NCBI GenBank assembly: GCA_002923335.1
Contig: BEHZ01000007.1
Coordinates: 1-24,534 of the forward strand
Length of the DNA stretch: 24,534 nt
From: a bacterium HR23
GTDB lineage: Bacteria > Chloroflexota > Dehalococcoidia > Lucifugimonadales > HRBIN23
Reading direction: 5' to 3'
Within the stretch, counting starts at the first letter, position 1; every line of letters starts with the position of its first letter. The notes beneath the pieces were generated by a model, which was not told the DNA's origin, ran no database searches, and saw nothing but the letters and a program-made list of their open reading frames with translations. Below, piece by piece: positions 1 through 7,631 of the stretch. The translations under genes and the position numbers were made by a program.

Positions 1-2
1 TG

Positions 3-611
3 CAGGAGCAAACGGTGGATGCCACGCTGGGGCGGGATGCTCTGCAGAAGAGCCTGGTGGCAGGCTACATCGGCACGGCGCTGGTGGCCCTTTTTATGCT
101 CCTCTACTACCGTCTGCCAGGGCTGGTAGCGGTGGTTGCCCTGGGTATCTACGGTGTCATCGCCCTGGCGACCTTCAAACTCATCCCGGTAACCATGACC
201 CTGGCAGGCATCGCCGGGTTCATCCTGTCCGTTGGCATGGCGGTGGACGCCAATGTGCTTGTCTTTGAACGGATGAAGGAAGAGTTGCGGGCGGGGCGCA
301 GCCTCCTGGCCGCGATAGAGGCAGGCTTTAACCGTGCCTGGCCCTCCATTCGGGATAGCAACATCTCCACTTTTATAACCTGCGCCATCCTCTACTGGTT
401 TGGGAGTCGGCTTGCGGCCAGCCTGGTGGTGGGATTCGCCGTAACCCTGTTTATCGGGGTGGCGGTGAGTATGTTCAGCGCCATCTTCACCAGCCGGACC
501 CTACTGCGTCTGATGGCCCTCAGTCCGTTGGGGAAGTTCAGGGGTGCTTTCCTCCCCTTGGCCCAGCCCGCCCCTGCCCAAGCGGTTACCCCCATCAGCA
601 GGAGGGTATAG
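3..611 (+). CDS. secD: Protein translocase subunit SecD, C-terminal part (5' end outside window)
   Basis: SecD works with SecF at the SecYEG channel, using proton motive force to help pull exported proteins across the membrane. Only the last ~200 residues are present. The frame is open from base 3, before the first GTG at 15, so the true start lies upstream. The part seen is the C-terminal membrane domain: several hydrophobic segments and the conserved SecD motif VDANVLVFER followed by a charged stretch and a G-F-x-R-A-W-x-S-I-x-D-x-N segment typical of the family. The stop is one base before the secF start, with secF's ribosome site (GGAGGG) inside the secD end, so the two are co-transcribed and probably translationally coupled. 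Identification is firm; the periplasmic domain cannot be judged. Confidence 0.95.
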   Translation, partial: QEQTVDATLGRDALQKSLVAGYIGTALVALFMLLYYRLPGLVAVVALGIYGVIALATFKLIPVTMTLAGIAGFILSVGMAVDANVLVFERMKEELRAGRSLLAAIEAGFNRAWPSIRDSNISTFITCAILYWFGSRLAASLVVGFAVTLFIGVAVSMFSAIFTSRTLLRLMALSPLGKFRGAFLPLAQPAPAQAVTPISRRV

Positions 612-612
612 C

Positions 613-1575
613 ATGGACTTCGTTAGCCGGCGCTGGTGGTATTTCGGTTTCTCGGCCTTGGTCATTGTGATGGGCATCGTCTCTATGCTCATCCCCCCTG
701 CCTTTCGGGTGGGCATAGAGTTTACGGGTGGGTCTGCCCTCGCCCTGACCTTTGAAGGCCCGGTGAGCCAGGCCGACCTGCGCAGCGTGTTCACCGGCCT
801 GGGCCATCCGGAGGCGGTGATCCAGCGCACCGGGGAGCGCTCGTTCCTGGTGCGCACCGCCTTTCTCAAGGAAGGGAAGCCCCCCCAGGGCGACCAACCC
901 GCCCTCCCCTCGGAGGCGGAGAGCATCCGCATCGCCCTGGGGGAGCGCCTGGCGCCCGTGAGCAGTATGGAAATCACCTCCGTATCCCCTGTGGTGGCGG
1001 GGGAGACGGTGCAGAAAGCGGTCATCGCCGTGGTGGCGGCCGCGGTGGTCATCCTATTCTATATCTGGTTTGCCTTCCGGCGGGTGCAGAAGGCATGGCG
1101 CATGGGCGTGGCGGCCGTCATCGCTCTTATTCACGATGTCCTGGTAACCCTGGGTGTCTTTTCGGTCTTAAGCAAGTTCTTCAACGTGGAAGTAAACGCC
1201 ATGTTCATCACCGCTGCACTGACGGTGGTGGGCTACAGCGTGCACGACACCATCGTGGTGTTTGACCGCATTCGGGAGAATGCAGGGAGGGGCGTTGCCC
1301 GAGACCTGGAAGAGGTGGTCAACTTCAGCATCACCGAGACCCTGGGACGCTCCTTGAATACCAGCCTCACCACTCTCCTGGCCCTGCTAGCCCTGCTCCT
1401 GCTGGGAGGCCCCACCATACGCTCCTTCCTGCTGGCCATGGCCATCGGCATTATTACGGGGACCTACTCTTCCATTTTCATCGCAGCGCAGATCCTGGTG
1501 GCGTGGGAGCAGGGGGGGTGGAAGGGGCTGTTCCCGGCACGGCGGACGGCCGTGGCGGGGGCCAAATCCCCCTAG
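613..1575 (+). CDS. secF: Protein translocase subunit SecF
   Basis: SecF is the partner of SecD in the accessory complex of the Sec translocon. The protein is about 320 residues, normal for SecF. It has an N-terminal membrane segment near residues 10-30, an FTGG motif in the first extracytoplasmic region (GIEFTGGSAL), and a C-terminal block of membrane segments with the SecF signature VGYSVHDTIVVFDRIREN. The start chosen is the ATG at 613, preceded by GGAGGG six bases upstream. A frame open further upstream only overlaps secD. The stop overlaps by four bases the stop of the alcohol dehydrogenase on the other strand, so the secDF transcript ends into a convergent gene with no room for a separate terminator. 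Confidence 0.97.
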   Translation: MDFVSRRWWYFGFSALVIVMGIVSMLIPPAFRVGIEFTGGSALALTFEGPVSQADLRSVFTGLGHPEAVIQRTGERSFLVRTAFLKEGKPPQGDQPALPSEAESIRIALGERLAPVSSMEITSVSPVVAGETVQKAVIAVVAAAVVILFYIWFAFRRVQKAWRMGVAAVIALIHDVLVTLGVFSVLSKFFNVEVNAMFITAALTVVGYSVHDTIVVFDRIRENAGRGVARDLEEVVNFSITETLGRSLNTSLTTLLALLALLLLGGPTIRSFLLAMAIGIITGTYSSIFIAAQILVAWEQGGWKGLFPARRTAVAGAKSP

Positions 1576-2606
1576 GGCACCAGCACGACCCTTCCCAGGG
1601 GGCGCTCCTGGGTAAGGAGACGGTAAGCCTCCAGCGCCCCCTCTACGCTCAAGGGTAGCCGCTGGGCGATGACAGGGCGGATGCGCCCTCCTTGCACCAG
1701 CCGAACCGAGTCCGCCACTTGCGCACGGGAGACACCCGATACCCCTATAATGCGGGCATCCCGGAAGATGACCTCGGCTGGAGCCAGGGAGACGCTTCCG
1801 CCCCCCAGTTCCCCCACCAGCACCAGGCGTCCGAACTGGGCCAGCGCCTTCCAGCACTCGCCGAAGGCCTCTGTCCCGATAAGGTTGAGCACCACATCGC
1901 ACCCCACCTCCTCGGTGAAGGCCAGGGCCAGGTCGCCGAAGGCCAGGTCCGGGGTTACAAGAACCTGGTCGGCGCCCAGGGAGCGGAGGGCCCCTTCCTT
2001 GTGGGGAGATGTGGTCTCGGCCAACACCCGGGCGCCCAGGGCACGGGCCACCTGCACTGCATGGGTGCCCACCCCTCCCCCAGCACCGGTGATAAGGGCG
2101 GTCTCGCCCGCCTTCAAGCCCCCTGCATCCCGAAGGGCGTGGAGGGCGACGCCCAGGGGGCAGGCCAGGAGGCTAGCCTCCACTGTGTCCACTTCTGGCG
2201 GGAGGCGCACCAGGGCCAACTCGTGGAGCTTCACATACTCTGCAAAGCCCCCGTCTCCCCCGTGGCCTATCCCCAGCCCCCGTATACAGCGGTGCTCTCG
2301 CCCGGTGGTGCACCGCAGGCACCATCCGCACGGCTCTGTAAGGATCGAGACCACCTTATCCCCCGGTGCTAGGGAGAAGACCAGTTGCCCCACCTCTTCT
2401 ACGGTGCCGGCGATTTCGTGCCCGAGCACCACCTGGGGCTTCACCCCCCGGCGCAGGGTGCCCCGCATCACCAGAATATCGTGGTAACACACCCCACACG
2501 CCGAGACCTTCACCAGCACATCGTGGGGGCCTAAACTGGGGTGGGGAAGGGTGCGCAGGGCCAGGCGAGGTGGGTCGCCGGGGGCCTCCAGAACCAGGGC
2601 TTTCAC
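1572..2606 (-). CDS. Zinc-dependent alcohol dehydrogenase (medium-chain MDR family)
   Basis: NAD(P)-dependent oxidation of an alcohol or reduction of a carbonyl; the substrate cannot be told from sequence. At 344 residues it has the usual MDR length. Catalytic zinc ligands are visible as C40 (GVCYHD), H63 with E64 (LGHEIAG) and C149. The structural zinc lobe is intact with C93, C96, C99 and C107. The Rossmann nucleotide-binding motif GAGGGVG is at residues 174-180. The start is GTG at 2606, with an AGGAGG-type site about eight bases upstream. The gene stands alone on the minus strand between secF (convergent) and nfo (divergent), so context gives no pathway. It could equally be annotated as a zinc-binding quinone-reductase-like protein, but the full set of both zinc sites favours a true alcohol dehydrogenase. 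Confidence 0.9.
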   Translation of the reverse strand: MKALVLEAPGDPPRLALRTLPHPSLGPHDVLVKVSACGVCYHDILVMRGTLRRGVKPQVVLGHEIAGTVEEVGQLVFSLAPGDKVVSILTEPCGWCLRCTTGREHRCIRGLGIGHGGDGGFAEYVKLHELALVRLPPEVDTVEASLLACPLGVALHALRDAGGLKAGETALITGAGGGVGTHAVQVARALGARVLAETTSPHKEGALRSLGADQVLVTPDLAFGDLALAFTEEVGCDVVLNLIGTEAFGECWKALAQFGRLVLVGELGGGSVSLAPAEVIFRDARIIGVSGVSRAQVADSVRLVQGGRIRPVIAQRLPLSVEGALEAYRLLTQERPLGRVVLVP

Positions 2607-2694
2607 GGCTCGTCCTCCCTCCTGGGAATGCGTGTTCCCCTAGAGCAGGATATCATGCAAGGGAAGCCTGTGGGAGCACAGGGAAGGAGGAACA

Positions 2695-3555
2695 GTGCGT
2701 ATCGGTGCCCATGTCTCGGCAGCCGGGGGTGTGGACAAGGCGGTTGACCGTGCCCAGGAGATGGGGGCAGAGTGCCTCCAACTCTTCGCCGGTGGAGGCC
2801 CCCAATCCTGGCGCTTCACCCACCCAGGAGAAAGCGCCTGCCATGCCTTTCGGGAGAAAGGCCGGCAGACCGGCATCGGCCCCAACTTTATGCACGGCAT
2901 CTACCTCATTAACCTGGGCACCCCTGACCCCTCCCTGCTGGCCAAATCGGTGGACGCCCTGGCGCAGGCCCTGAACTTGGCAGCCGACCTGGGTATCGCG
3001 GGCGTCATTTTCCACTTGGGAAGCCACAAAGGGGTGGGGAAAGAGGCAGTCTTCCGCCAGGTGGTGGACGCCATCCTCCGGGTGCTGGAGCGCTCCAAAG
3101 AGGGCCCGTGGCTGGTGCTGGAGAACAGCGCCGGCATGGGCCAGCATATTGGCTCCTCTTTTGAGGAACTGGGACGCATTCGGAAGGCGGTGGGAAGCCC
3201 GCGGGTGAAGATATGCCTGGACACCCAGCACTGCTGGTCGGCGGGCTACAATATGGCCACTCCCGATGGCCTGAACAGGACGATGGAAGAGTTTGAACGG
3301 GAGATCGGCCTGGAGCACCTCGTGGCGGTCCACGCCAACGATTCCAAGGTGCCCCTGGGTTCGGGAGTGGACCGCCACGAGAACATCGGCGACGGCCTCA
3401 TCGGGGAGAAGGGCTTCGCCACCATCTTGGCCCACCCCGCCTTTCGGGATGTCCCCTTCATCCTGGAAGTGCCCGGCCCCGACGGCAAAGGCCCCGACCG
3501 CACCCAGGTGGAGCGCCTCAAGGCCATACGAGCGCAGGTGGGGGTGCATCCCTAG
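2695..3555 (+). CDS. nfo: Endonuclease IV (AP endonuclease, deoxyribonuclease IV)
   Basis: Cleaves DNA 5' of abasic sites and trims blocked 3' ends in base excision repair, using a trinuclear zinc centre in a TIM barrel. The 286 residues match the family. All nine zinc ligands known from the E. coli enzyme have counterparts in order: H67, H107, E143, D176, H179 (LDTQH), H213, D226 and H228 (VDRHENIGDG), and E258 (ILEVPGPDGKG). The N-terminal IGAHVSAAGG motif is also intact. The start is GTG at 2695, four bases after GGAAGGAGG. A -10-like TATCAT lies at 2651-2656, without a clear -35. The downstream zincin gene begins four bases after the stop, so the two form an operon. Confidence 0.97.
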   Translation: MRIGAHVSAAGGVDKAVDRAQEMGAECLQLFAGGGPQSWRFTHPGESACHAFREKGRQTGIGPNFMHGIYLINLGTPDPSLLAKSVDALAQALNLAADLGIAGVIFHLGSHKGVGKEAVFRQVVDAILRVLERSKEGPWLVLENSAGMGQHIGSSFEELGRIRKAVGSPRVKICLDTQHCWSAGYNMATPDGLNRTMEEFEREIGLEHLVAVHANDSKVPLGSGVDRHENIGDGLIGEKGFATILAHPAFRDVPFILEVPGPDGKGPDRTQVERLKAIRAQVGVHP

Positions 3556-3559
3556 CGCT

Positions 3560-3937
3560 ATGCCTATCCGCCTTTCCCGGCGTGCCTTTCGCCGCCTGGT
3601 CCAGGAGGCCCTTGCCGGCCTGCCGGCCACCGTGTTGGCCTACCTGGATAATGTGGATATCCTGGTGCAAGACTGGCCTACCCCGCAGCAACTGGCCTCT
3701 GTGGGCGCCGAAAGCCCCTACGACCTCCTCGGCCTTTACGAAGGCATCCCCCGCACGGAACGCTCCTTCTACAACCTGGTTTTGCCCGACCGTATTACCC
3801 TCTTCCAGCGTCCCATTGAGGCGGTATGCGAGAGTGCCGAAGAGGTGGCCCAGCAAGTGCGTGTTACCATCCTCCACGAGTTGGCCCATTACTACGGCTG
3901 GAAGGACGCCGATATGGAACGCCTGGGGCTGGTGTAA
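3560..3937 (+). CDS. Small zincin-like metallopeptidase (MPN/PF06262-type 'metallopeptidase family protein')
   Basis: A 125-residue protein of the short zincin-like family, predicted to be a cytoplasmic zinc-binding peptidase-like protein with no established substrate. The zinc motif HELAHYYG is at residues 106-113 (H106, E107, H110), close to the C terminus as usual for this family, followed by an acidic residue (D116) that may be the third ligand. The central part (ILVQDWPT; LGLYEGIPRTERS) has the family's conserved pattern of a short strand followed by a G-L-Y-x-G-x-P segment. The start is ATG at 3560, four bases after the nfo stop. Longer open reading upstream only runs through nfo in another frame. 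The function of the pairing with nfo is unknown. Family assignment comes from motif and length, not a database search. Confidence 0.85.
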   Translation: MPIRLSRRAFRRLVQEALAGLPATVLAYLDNVDILVQDWPTPQQLASVGAESPYDLLGLYEGIPRTERSFYNLVLPDRITLFQRPIEAVCESAEEVAQQVRVTILHELAHYYGWKDADMERLGLV

Positions 3938-3962
3938 AGGGGTGCAGTGCCCCGCATATCTC

Positions 3963-3971
3963 TGCTACACT
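3963..3971 (+). promoter_or_regulatory. Candidate extended -10 promoter for the zinc-ribbon gene
   Basis: TGC-TACACT forms an extended -10 element (TGn plus hexamer at 3966-3971) in the 68-base gap before the zinc-ribbon gene. The -35 position holds only a weak TGCAGT with 17-base spacing. The motif closely resembles the TGC-TATACT before the RNase P RNA gene (4738-4746), suggesting a shared promoter style. Confidence 0.4.
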
Positions 3972-4005
3972 AGAGCCACACCCCTCCTATGGATAGGGGC
4001 GGGCG

Positions 4006-4704
4006 ATGGTGGTGCGCACCCTCTACGAACTGCAACAGGCGGATCTGGCCCTGGAGGCCCTGCACCGCACCCTGGCGACCCTAGAAGCCAGGCTTAGAGA
4101 CACTTCACCCCTAGACAACGCCCGCCGACTGCTGGAGGAGACCCGCCAGCAGGAGACCGCCTTGCGTCTGCGCCAGCGAGAGCTGGAACTCACCTTGGCC
4201 GACCTGGAACAAAAGGTAAAAGACCTGGAGAGGCGGATGTTCAGCGGGAGGGTTACCAACCCTAAGGAACTGCTCTCTCTGCAGGAGGAGGTGAAACTCT
4301 TGAAGGGGCGCATCAGCCAGACGGAAGACGCCCTCCTGCAGGTGATGGAGCAAGTGGAACACGCCTCCCAGGTGGTGAAGACTGCCCAGGAGGAGTATAG
4401 GCGTGTGGAGACCCTGTGGCACAGCCAGCGCCAGGTTTGGGAGCAGGATTACCAGCGGGCCTTGCAGGAGAAGCAGACTCTAGAGCAACGGCGGGCCATG
4501 TTGGCTAACGCCCTGGACGGCCCCTCCCTGGCGCTTTACGCCAGTCTACGGGAGAGCAAAAATGGTTTAGCGGTGGCGAAGGTGGAGCGGGGAGTGTGTA
4601 GAGGGTGTGGAATGGCGGTGCCCCAGGGTCTCATCCCCCGAGTGCGAGGGGGAAAAGAGGTAGTGCGATGCCCCTCCTGCGGACGTTTGCTGTATGGGGA
4701 ATAG
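4006..4704 (+). CDS. Coiled-coil C4-type zinc-ribbon protein (CT398-like, PF02591-type)
   Basis: A 232-residue protein with two parts. Residues ~5-180 are a long charged helical region rich in E, Q, R and L with heptad-like spacing, forming an antiparallel coiled coil. Residues 198-225 form a zinc ribbon with C198-x2-C201 and C222-x2-C225 (CRGCG and CPSCG). This layout matches the CT398-like family, thought to be a nucleic-acid-associated or scaffolding protein of unknown exact role. The middle contains the family's N-P-K-E-L motif (VTNPKELLSLQEEV). The ATG at 4006 lacks a strong ribosome site (only GGGGCGGGCG upstream), so the start is moderately sure. It lies just upstream of the RNase P RNA gene, a neighbourhood I recall from other bacteria. 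Functional linkage is inference. Confidence 0.88.
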   Translation: MVVRTLYELQQADLALEALHRTLATLEARLRDTSPLDNARRLLEETRQQETALRLRQRELELTLADLEQKVKDLERRMFSGRVTNPKELLSLQEEVKLLKGRISQTEDALLQVMEQVEHASQVVKTAQEEYRRVETLWHSQRQVWEQDYQRALQEKQTLEQRRAMLANALDGPSLALYASLRESKNGLAVAKVERGVCRGCGMAVPQGLIPRVRGGKEVVRCPSCGRLLYGE

Positions 4705-4737
4705 AGTGTAGCCCCCATAGTAAAGAGGGGTGCGCTG

Positions 4738-4746
4738 TGCTATACT
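4738..4746 (+). promoter_or_regulatory. Extended -10 promoter of rnpB
   Basis: TGC-TATACT, a five-of-six match to TATAAT with a TGn extension (hexamer 4741-4746). A weak TAGTAA lies 17 bases upstream at 4718-4723. Predicted transcription start near 4753, a few bases before the P1 helix of RNase P RNA, which is the position expected for rnpB. Confidence 0.6.
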
Positions 4747-4759
4747 GGTGGATGGGCAT

Positions 4760-5120
4760 GGGGGCCGGGCGACCGCCTCCCCTGCGTTGGCAGGGGGGGA
4801 GGAAAGTCCGAGCACCGCCAGGCAGGGTGCTGGGTAACGCCCAGGCGGGGAAACCCGACGGAAAGTGCCACAGAAACCACACCGCCAGCGGCCGGCTTTC
4901 GCCGGTGCGGGTAAGGGTGAAATCGGGGGGTAAGAGCCCCCGGCCGTCCGTGGCGACACGGCGGCGGGCAAACCCCACCCGGTGCAAGGTCCAATAGGGG
5001 GAACGGGTGCCTGGCCCACTCCCCGGGTAGACCGCTAGAGCCGACCAGCAATGGTCGGCCCAGAGGGATGGTCGCCCCTGGCGCTTCCGCCAGGACAGAA
5101 CTCGGCTTATAGGCCCCCTT
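4760..5120 (+). ncRNA. rnpB: RNase P RNA (bacterial type A)
   Basis: Catalytic RNA that removes 5' leaders from pre-tRNAs. The ends are set by the P1 helix: GGGGGCC at 4760-4766 pairs with GGCCCCC at 5112-5118. Conserved core blocks appear in order: GAGGAAAGTCCGAGC near 4798 (5' strand of P4 region), GGAAAGTGCCACAGAAA at about 4860, GGTAAGGGTGAAA at about 4909, AACCCCACCCGGTGCAAG at about 4971, and ACAGAACTCGGCTTATAG at about 5095 (3' strand of P4). A hairpin CCGGC-TTTC-GCCGG sits near 4892. About 360 nt, within the usual type A range. A short T-run follows at 5129-5133, overlapping the stop codon region of the convergent SDR gene; no clear separate terminator hairpin was found. Confidence 0.97.
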
Positions 5121-5131
5121 GCCCCGGCTTT

Positions 5132-5908
5132 TTATATCAGCGAACGGCTTTGCCCCCCGTCCACCGTGTAGCACGCCCCCGTTATCAGGTTCGCACGCTC
5201 CGAGCACAGGAAGGCCACCACCTCTCCCACCGGCCCGGGCCACCCGAACCGCCCCATAGGCAGGTTGCGGGCAATGAACTCCTGCACCACCTCGGGGGGG
5301 TTATTCCGCACAAACCTGTCCCACGAACCTCCAGGAAAGAGAATGGAGCCGGGGGCCACGCTATTGCAGAGCACCCCATAGGGGGCCAGGGTGGTGGCCA
5401 GATGCTTGGTGAAGGCAATGAGCGCCGCCTTGGCTACCATGTATGAAGGGCTCCCCCCATACTCCCTCCCCCAGATGGAGGCGATGGTAACGATGCGCCC
5501 CCACCTCCTCTCCTTCATCCCCGGCACCACCAGCCGGCACAAGCGCACCGCCCCCAGCAGGTTCAGCGCCAGGGTGTCCAGCCAGTCCTGGTCTGTGGCG
5601 GCGTCGAAGTCCCTCCCACCACGGGTGCCCCCGGCGTTGTGCACCAGGATGTCCACCTTGCCGAAGGCTCGCACCGTCTGCCGGTAAAACTCCTCACACC
5701 CTTCGGCGGTCATCACATCTGCCTGGATGCCCAGGGTCTCATAACCCCTGGACCGAAACTCCTCCTGCGCCTCCCGAAGCCCCTCGGCCCCCCGGGCGCA
5801 GAAGGCGACCTTGCACCCTTCCCGTGCCAACGCCATGACGATGTGGCGTCCCAGACCCCTGCTCCCTCCTGTTACCATCGCTATCCTTCCGGCGATGCCC
5901 AGGTCCAT
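5132..5908 (-). CDS. Short-chain dehydrogenase/reductase (SDR), classical type
   Basis: A 258-residue NAD(P)-dependent oxidoreductase of the FabG-like classical SDR group. The cofactor motif TGGSRGLG is at 13-20, HNAGG near 90-94, N115 in LALNLLG, and the catalytic triad is S144 (TIASIWG), Y156 and K160 (SYMVAK). The C-terminal ITGACYTVDGGQS is the usual end of FabG-like SDRs. All key residues are present, so it should be active, but the substrate is unknown. The ATG at 5908 has AGGAGG six bases upstream. The gene ends in the T-run after rnpB and starts divergently from the nucleoside hydrolase. It is not part of an operon with the other two SDR genes at 18244-19794. Confidence 0.92.
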   Translation of the reverse strand: MDLGIAGRIAMVTGGSRGLGRHIVMALAREGCKVAFCARGAEGLREAQEEFRSRGYETLGIQADVMTAEGCEEFYRQTVRAFGKVDILVHNAGGTRGGRDFDAATDQDWLDTLALNLLGAVRLCRLVVPGMKERRWGRIVTIASIWGREYGGSPSYMVAKAALIAFTKHLATTLAPYGVLCNSVAPGSILFPGGSWDRFVRNNPPEVVQEFIARNLPMGRFGWPGPVGEVVAFLCSERANLITGACYTVDGGQSRSLI

Positions 5909-5938
5909 ACGCCACCTCCTGCAGATTTACTGGGCAAA

Positions 5939-5948
5939 ATGGTAGCAT
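5939..5948. promoter_or_regulatory. Overlapping face-to-face extended -10 elements
   Basis: The 10-bp segment ATGGTAGCAT reads as TGG-TAGCAT on the plus strand (hexamer 5943-5948) and TGC-TACCAT on the minus strand (hexamer 5944 down to 5939). This would serve the nucleoside hydrolase (start 5967) and the SDR (start 5908) from one 58-base gap. Both -35 regions are weak, which fits extended -10 promoters. Prediction only. Confidence 0.35.
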
Positions 5949-5966
5949 GACGCCCAGGGGGCAGGT

Positions 5967-6869
5967 ATGCCTGTTTACACTGTGGTGGACACTGACCCTG
6001 GCACCGACGACGCCCTGGCCCTTTTGATGGCCGTGCGCTCCCCTGCCCTCTCGCTGGAAGGGGTTACCACTGTAGGGGGGAACGCCGCTATCCGCCATAC
6101 CACCGCCAACGCCCTTGCCCTGCTGGAGGCCTTTGGCGCTCCTGCCATCCCTGTGGCGCGGGGGGCGTCCCGCCCCCTGAAGGGGCGCTTCCACTATGCC
6201 TACCACTACCACGGCCCCGGCGGGCTTACAGTGCGCCTGCCTCTCCCCCACACCGCCTGTCGCCCTTTGCCGGCTCCCCAGTTCTTGGTCTCCAAAGCCT
6301 ATTCCTTCGCCGGCAGTCTGCTGGTGGTCGCCCTGGGGCCCTTGACCAACCTGGCCCGTGCCCTTCGGGCCGAGCCTCGCTTTGCTCAGATGGTTGGGCG
6401 TCTGGTGGTCATGGGGGGTGCCCTGGACGGACGGGGCAACACGACGCCCGTTGCCGAGTTCAATATCTACAACGACCCCGAGGCAGGGGCGGAGGTTTTG
6501 TCCAGTGGCATCCCTACCACTTTGGTGGGCCTGGAAGTGTGCCGTCAGGTCTACCTGACCAGGGAGGACCTGCCCCGCTTCCAGCGGGGAGACAGTGCCG
6601 TCCGCCTGATGGGAGAGATGCTGGCGGGCTGGTTCCGCCTGCACCCCCAGCGGGAACGCTATGAACTGTGCGACCCCCTCGCTATGGCCATCGCCATAGA
6701 CCCCTCCATTGCCCAGACCGCCAGCGCCACCGTGAGGGTCGTTACCGATGAGGGGTCCGAGAGGGGGCGCACCCTACTTCAGGGCAGGGGGCCGGTGCAG
6801 GTGGTAACCCGTGTGGACACCCCTGCCTTCTTCCGCCTCTTCTGGGGCCTCCTGGGAGTGCACGCCTAG
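5967..6869 (+). CDS. Nucleoside hydrolase (inosine-uridine preferring family)
   Basis: Hydrolyses the N-glycosidic bond of ribonucleosides to free base and ribose in nucleoside salvage. The 300 residues are normal length. The hallmark calcium/ribose site DTDPGTDDA is at residues 8-16. The second site motif EFNIYND is at 164-170 and the last metal-ligand motif CDPLAM has D236. The flap region HGPGGL (82-87) corresponds to the family's HGxDGLG loop, with P84 replacing the more common acidic or variable residue. Base preference (purine, pyrimidine or nicotinamide riboside) cannot be read reliably. The ATG at 5967 follows AGGGGGCAGG. The methyltransferase gene begins three bases after its stop, so the two share a transcript. 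Confidence 0.93.
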   Translation: MPVYTVVDTDPGTDDALALLMAVRSPALSLEGVTTVGGNAAIRHTTANALALLEAFGAPAIPVARGASRPLKGRFHYAYHYHGPGGLTVRLPLPHTACRPLPAPQFLVSKAYSFAGSLLVVALGPLTNLARALRAEPRFAQMVGRLVVMGGALDGRGNTTPVAEFNIYNDPEAGAEVLSSGIPTTLVGLEVCRQVYLTREDLPRFQRGDSAVRLMGEMLAGWFRLHPQRERYELCDPLAMAIAIDPSIAQTASATVRVVTDEGSERGRTLLQGRGPVQVVTRVDTPAFFRLFWGLLGVHA

Positions 6870-6872
6870 CCT

Positions 6873-7592
6873 ATGACCGCCCCCACAACGCCCGGCCCCG
6901 CCCAGGTGCGCTCTATCTTCACGGCTGTGGCCTCCCGCTACGACCTGATGAACACCCTGATGACCTTCGGCCTGCATCACCTCTGGCGTCGGCAGACCGC
7001 CCGAATAGCGCTCCAGGGGCTTCCCCGGGGCATATGGGTGCTGGACCTGGGATGCGGGACGGGCGACCTGGCTCTAGCCCTGGCTCGCCGCGCCCCGTTT
7101 GCTCGGATTGTGGGGGCGGACCCAGTGGTGCCTATGCTGAAGGTGGCACAGGGGAAGGCCGGGCGCCTTGGACTAGGCGGGCGGTTTTCCCCTGTGGCGG
7201 CAGACGGCATCGCCCTGCCCTTCGCCAACGCCACCTTTGGAGCGGTTGCCTGCGCCTTCGTCCTGCGCAACACGCCATACCCTCCAGCCGTCCTGCGGGA
7301 GATGGGGCGGGTGCTGGTTCCGGGGGGACGTTTGGCTATCTTGGAGTTGTGCCGGTTCGGGGACAGTTACTTGGAACGGGCCGTTGCCTGGTATCTCCGT
7401 TGCGTGGTGCCCCTGCTGGGGGGAGTGGTAACCGGCCATCGGGGGGCCTATGCTTACTTTGCCCGCTCGGTAGAATCCTTCCCAACGCCCCCGGGTTTGG
7501 CCGAGTGGGTGCACACGGCCGGCTTTGCGCAGGTGCGCTGGCGACGGCTGAGTCCAGGGGTGGCGCTGGTGTGGGGCGTCTGGCCAGGGTAA
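6873..7592 (+). CDS. menG: UbiE/MenG-family methyltransferase (demethylmenaquinone methyltransferase)
   Basis: Probably the last step of menaquinone synthesis, SAM-dependent C-methylation of demethylmenaquinone. 239 residues. The N terminus has the family signature VRSIFTAVASRYDLMN followed by GLHHLWRR. The SAM-binding motif I is LDLGCGTGDLA (about 57-67), with the acidic residue of GAD closing the next strand. Later motifs are LPFANATFGAV, FVLRN (FGLRN in most members), RVLVPGGRLAILEL, and the C-terminal YAYFARSVESFP. All agree with UbiE/MenG rather than a generic methyltransferase. It could act on ubiquinone precursors, but this type of bacterium is expected to use menaquinone. No other menaquinone gene is nearby; its co-transcription with a nucleoside hydrolase has no obvious metabolic sense. 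Confidence 0.88.
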   Translation: MTAPTTPGPAQVRSIFTAVASRYDLMNTLMTFGLHHLWRRQTARIALQGLPRGIWVLDLGCGTGDLALALARRAPFARIVGADPVVPMLKVAQGKAGRLGLGGRFSPVAADGIALPFANATFGAVACAFVLRNTPYPPAVLREMGRVLVPGGRLAILELCRFGDSYLERAVAWYLRCVVPLLGGVVTGHRGAYAYFARSVESFPTPPGLAEWVHTAGFAQVRWRRLSPGVALVWGVWPG

Positions 7593-7631
7593 TATGCCCC
7601 TGGCACATACCCGCATATCTGGGAGGGGGGC

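Noticed and set aside
1669..2487. Long plus-strand open frames antisense to the alcohol dehydrogenase
   Set aside because: Low-complexity Pro/Arg/Ser-rich translations typical of shadow frames; the minus-strand enzyme has complete zinc sites.
2653..3630. Open frame of about 325 codons antisense to nfo
   Set aside because: All nine endonuclease IV ligands are on the plus strand; the antisense protein has no recognisable domain.
5112..5134. Classical terminator hairpin after rnpB
   Set aside because: A T-run is present, but no G-C hairpin other than the RNase P P1 helix could be drawn directly before it.
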